A stretch of 24,012 bases of DNA. Origin: RGIG3528 sp964653855. Its GTDB lineage: Bacteria; Bacillota; Clostridia; Lachnospirales; Lachnospiraceae. Below the pieces are notes generated by a model. That model ran no database searches, was not told the origin of the DNA, and worked only from the letters and a program-made list of their open reading frames with translations. Numbering within the stretch: the stretch's first letter is position 1; each line of letters starts with the position of its first letter. The stretch is from positions 1-24,012 of the forward strand of contig CAZZFV010000035.1 in the NCBI GenBank assembly GCA_964653855.1. Reading direction: 5' to 3'. The translations under genes were made by a program, and so were the position numbers. Shown here piece by piece: positions 21,943-24,012 of this stretch.

Positions 21943-22215
21943 ATGACGAATGACGAAAAGTTCAAGGAATACGGCGCGGTTACCCTGCTTCAGTTGACGG
22001 CCGAGAAGTATTCAAAGAAAAAAGGAATAAAATTTGAAGATGCGTTAAGGACGATTGCGGAATCCCCCATATATGACGGGATATTTGATTATGACGGAAC
22101 GTGGCTCTGGAAAGAGGGACCGGATTATATTATGGAAGCAAAAATCGCTTCCATAATCGATTATCGAACCACTTCGTGGTTCTTTTATCGGAAGTTAAAA
22201 AGCAACTTCCGATAA
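21943..22215 (+). CDS. Small hypothetical protein with hairpin-encoded C-terminus
   Basis: This 90-residue ORF starts at ATG 21943 after a GTGAGGA-like site. Residues 1-65 look like a genuine small soluble protein: KFKEYGAVTLLQLTAEKYSKK, KFEDALRTIAESPIYDGIFDYDGTWLWKEGPDYI. From memory similar 'YD.LFDY.TGLW.EGPDYI' proteins occur as uncharacterised small genes near toxin-antitoxin-like loci in Clostridia. The last 25 or so codons run through three palindromes (22129-22215) and the stop lies in the last arm, so the natural C-terminus may have been replaced. Function unknown. Confidence 0.6.
   Translation: MTNDEKFKEYGAVTLLQLTAEKYSKKKGIKFEDALRTIAESPIYDGIFDYDGTWLWKEGPDYIMEAKIASIIDYRTTSWFFYRKLKSNFR
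22129..22215. repeat. Array of three consecutive hairpins
   Basis: Hairpin 1: 22129-22139 with 22147-22157 (11 bp, loop AAAAATC). Hairpin 2: GAACCAC 22166-22172 with GTGGTTC 22176-22182 (7 bp, loop TTC, then TTTT). Hairpin 3: 22185-22196 with 22204-22215 (12 bp, loop AAAAAGC). Hairpins 1 and 3 share the layout TTAT..GGAAG - A5-rich loop - CTTCC..ATAA, as if copies of one element. Hairpin 2 could terminate transcription. REP-like palindromes or a folded small element are possible. Confidence 0.7.
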
Positions 22216-22301
22216 GTTGTATCATTGATATGATGGAGAAATGTAAAAAATGAACACAATTACTTTGGATAATAAAACAATATAAAATAGGGAGCTTATG
22301 A

Positions 22302-23372
22302 ATGGGACAAACAAAAAGAATTGAATGGGTGGACATAGTTAAATATGTTTGCATCATGATGGTGATGCTTTCTCACCTTGAAACAAGAACGGATATTTGG
22401 TATACATTTTATTCACCTTTTTTTCTGACTGCGTTTTTCTTTGTGTCGGGGTATGTGTATAAGCAAAAAGGCACTTTTAAAGATTTTATATATAAAAAGT
22501 TTCGGCAATTGTTTGTGCCGTGGTTGGTATTCAGCGTTTTTATTATTGTGCTTTCCCAAATAATCACATTCAATGAGCATGCGGGGTTGTGGGAAGAACT
22601 AAAACAGAATTTCCTTCAGATTAGGGGAAAAGGCGACGGAATGTGGTTTGTAGCCGCTTTGTTTGTTGCTTTTATACCGTTTTACTTTTTTATTCAACAA
22701 TATGAAATTCGTAAAATGAGGGGGGGGTACAGCCGTAATTGGGTAATAGCGATTATAGTCGCCTGGCTTCTTTCTTTTGTAAGTATTTTATACACAAGAC
22801 TTGTGCCGACTTCGGTTTTTCCTTGGGATTCCACTGCGTTGCCGTGGCATCTTGAGTATATGTTTCAAGCCATGTTTTATATGGTGCTTGGGTATATGTT
22901 CCGTTACAATATCGAAGCATGGTTTGATAAATACACTACGGTTAAACTCAGAATAGCGGCTTTGACAATATATTTGCTTTTGGTATTTGTTCCGTACTTT
23001 TGTAAAATCGAGATGCCGATGGTGGTGGATATCTTTTATGGATATCTTACATCGATTATAGGAATTGCAACATTGGTTTCGTTTGCAAAAACGATAAAAG
23101 CCAATAAATATGTTAACTTTGTGGGGCAGAATACGCTGATTTATTTTGCCTTACACGGAAAGGCACTCAGTCTTATTCAGGCAATATTAAAAAAGTTTGC
23201 GGCTGGTTTTTATTCGACGGTTTTGAACAGTGTGGCAATTTCGTCTGTGTTTTGTTTGGGACTTACAATTATTATTTCAGTGATTTTGATAATTCCTACA
23301 TATATTATAAACAGGTGGTTCCCTTTTATTGTGGGAAGGCAGAATGTAGGACCGGAAAAGAAAAAAACTTAA
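22302..23372 (+). CDS. Acyltransferase family 3 membrane protein
   Basis: This 356-residue integral membrane protein has about ten hydrophobic segments. It starts RIEWVDIVKYVCIMMVMLSHL, the family's entry pattern (..R...D..K...I..V...H) with the conserved histidine near residue 25, and continues FFLTAFFFVSGYVYK, KKFRQLFVPWLVFS and MWFVAALFV. Such proteins O-acylate (often O-acetylate) sugars of surface polysaccharides. ATG 22302 follows an AGGGAG site by seven bases; an overlapping ATG at 22298 is in a different frame. Position between capsule genes and a nucleotide-sugar gene supports polysaccharide modification. The acyl donor and target are unknown. Confidence 0.85.
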   Translation: MGQTKRIEWVDIVKYVCIMMVMLSHLETRTDIWYTFYSPFFLTAFFFVSGYVYKQKGTFKDFIYKKFRQLFVPWLVFSVFIIVLSQIITFNEHAGLWEELKQNFLQIRGKGDGMWFVAALFVAFIPFYFFIQQYEIRKMRGGYSRNWVIAIIVAWLLSFVSILYTRLVPTSVFPWDSTALPWHLEYMFQAMFYMVLGYMFRYNIEAWFDKYTTVKLRIAALTIYLLLVFVPYFCKIEMPMVVDIFYGYLTSIIGIATLVSFAKTIKANKYVNFVGQNTLIYFALHGKALSLIQAILKKFAAGFYSTVLNSVAISSVFCLGLTIIISVILIIPTYIINRWFPFIVGRQNVGPEKKKT

Positions 23373-23432
23373 ATAAATTAAGAATATAATCCAATCAACA
23401 CTTGGATTAAAATTAAGAGGGGTAAGAAATAA

Positions 23433-23963
23433 ATGAACATTATTTTACTTTCGGGAGGCAGTGGCAAACGTCTTTGGCCTCTTTCCAATGACGTGCGCAG
23501 CAAGCAGTTCATTAAGCTGTTTAAAAACGGCAATGATTATGAGTCTATGGTGCAGCGTGTTTATCGTCAAATCAATACGGTGGATGCCGGCGCAAAAATC
23601 ACCATTGCGACAAGCAAATCACAGGCAAGTGCCATCAAGAATCAGCTTGGCGAAAAGGCATCCATCTGTGTGGAGCCTTGCAGGCGAGATACTTTCCCGG
23701 CTATTGCGCTTGCTGCCGTTTACCTTCATGATGAATTAAAGGTGTCTGAAAACGAAGCCGTTGTTGTCTGTCCGGTTGATCCGTATGTGGATAATACCTA
23801 TTATGAAGCAGTTAAGACTTTGCAAGAGTTGGTGGAAAAAGGCGATGCAAACCTGACGCTTATGGGAATTGAGGCGACATATCCAAGTGAAAAGTATGGT
23901 TACATTATTCCGGAGAGCGGTGAAAACGTAAGTAAGGTCAAGGAATTCAAAGATAACAAGTAA
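23433..23963 (+). CDS. Truncated mannose-1-phosphate guanylyltransferase
   Basis: The 176-residue product has the nucleotidyltransferase signature LLSGGSGKRLWPLSND..SKQF (5-26), EPCRRDTFPAIALAA and the metal-binding CPVDPYVD. It then reaches GIEATYPSEKYGYII (about 147-161), all as in ManC-type enzymes making GDP-mannose. The family usually has 350 residues or more, but here a TAA follows KVKEFKDNK. No frame of the remaining 49 bases resembles the expected continuation ('KP....A..YI..G.LWN'), so the gene looks interrupted rather than simply frameshifted. The product lacks the C-terminal half of the catalytic domain and is probably inactive. Confidence 0.75.
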   Translation: MNIILLSGGSGKRLWPLSNDVRSKQFIKLFKNGNDYESMVQRVYRQINTVDAGAKITIATSKSQASAIKNQLGEKASICVEPCRRDTFPAIALAAVYLHDELKVSENEAVVVCPVDPYVDNTYYEAVKTLQELVEKGDANLTLMGIEATYPSEKYGYIIPESGENVSKVKEFKDNK

Positions 23964-24012
23964 CGGCATTACAGTAAGCAAAATGAGTGATTGCCGACAA
24001 TGTTTATAATCA

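Overview
The window looks like a chromosomal segment of a Gram-positive anaerobe of the class Clostridia, most likely Lachnospiraceae-like. That placement is an inference from three things: moderately AT-rich sequence with strong purine-rich ribosome binding sites; the Firmicutes-specific order S4 protein (rqcP) - divIC - tilS - hpt - ftsH; and Firmicutes-style capsule genes (PHP phosphatase, Wzz-like adaptor, BY-kinase, LCP ligase). All confident genes are on the + strand. The sporulation genes yabP, yabQ and spoIIE, which in many spore-forming relatives sit around divIC, are absent, which suggests a non-sporulating lineage.

Region 1 (1-5540) is a housekeeping operon: terminator of an upstream gene, a sigma-A-type promoter, rqcP, divIC, an inserted minimal nucleotidyltransferase/HEPN pair, tilS, hpt and ftsH (GTG start overlapping hpt). 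A 377-base gap after ftsH holds two hairpins and two 40-bp direct repeats. Region 2 (5600-7724) is a single cytoplasmic GH13 neopullulanase/cyclomaltodextrinase-type enzyme with its own extended -10 promoter. Region 3 (7790-12596) is a compact type IV pilus/type II secretion-like locus: a PilC/GspF platform protein, four small single-pass membrane proteins (one DUF4860-like, at least one pseudopilin-like), a PilT-like ATPase, and then a transglutaminase-fold lipoprotein. No PilB/GspE, PilD or classical GFTLIE pilin is visible.

Region 4 (12600-20695) is an exopolysaccharide/capsule locus: a regulatory region with two palindromic 20-bp repeats, a CpsB/YwqE-type PHP tyrosine phosphatase, a Wzz-type chain-length/kinase adaptor, a BY-kinase broken by an apparent one-base deletion, an LCP protein, a strongly promoted abundant-looking surface protein, an undecaprenyl-phosphate sugar-1-phosphate transferase, and rmlB and rmlD. 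Two leaders (before the sugar transferase and before rmlB) combine hairpins with an intrinsic terminator and share a 13/15-matching motif. They are candidate attenuators or riboregulators. Together these genes would start an undecaprenyl-linked repeat unit, make dTDP-L-rhamnose precursors (rmlA and rmlC are not in the window), control polymer length by tyrosine phosphorylation, and attach the polymer to the wall.

Region 5 (20696-24012) is an accessory stretch: gene remnants (DUF2442-like and possibly HRDC-like), a short antitoxin-like ORF, a second nucleotidyltransferase/HEPN pair homologous to the first, a small gene whose 3' end is built of three consecutive hairpins, an acyltransferase-3 membrane protein, and a mannose-1-phosphate guanylyltransferase gene that stops at about half length. 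The points most worth a second look are the two structured leaders, the paired NTase/HEPN modules without a canonical RX4-6H motif, the split BY-kinase, the minimal PilC/PilT locus and the hairpin array.
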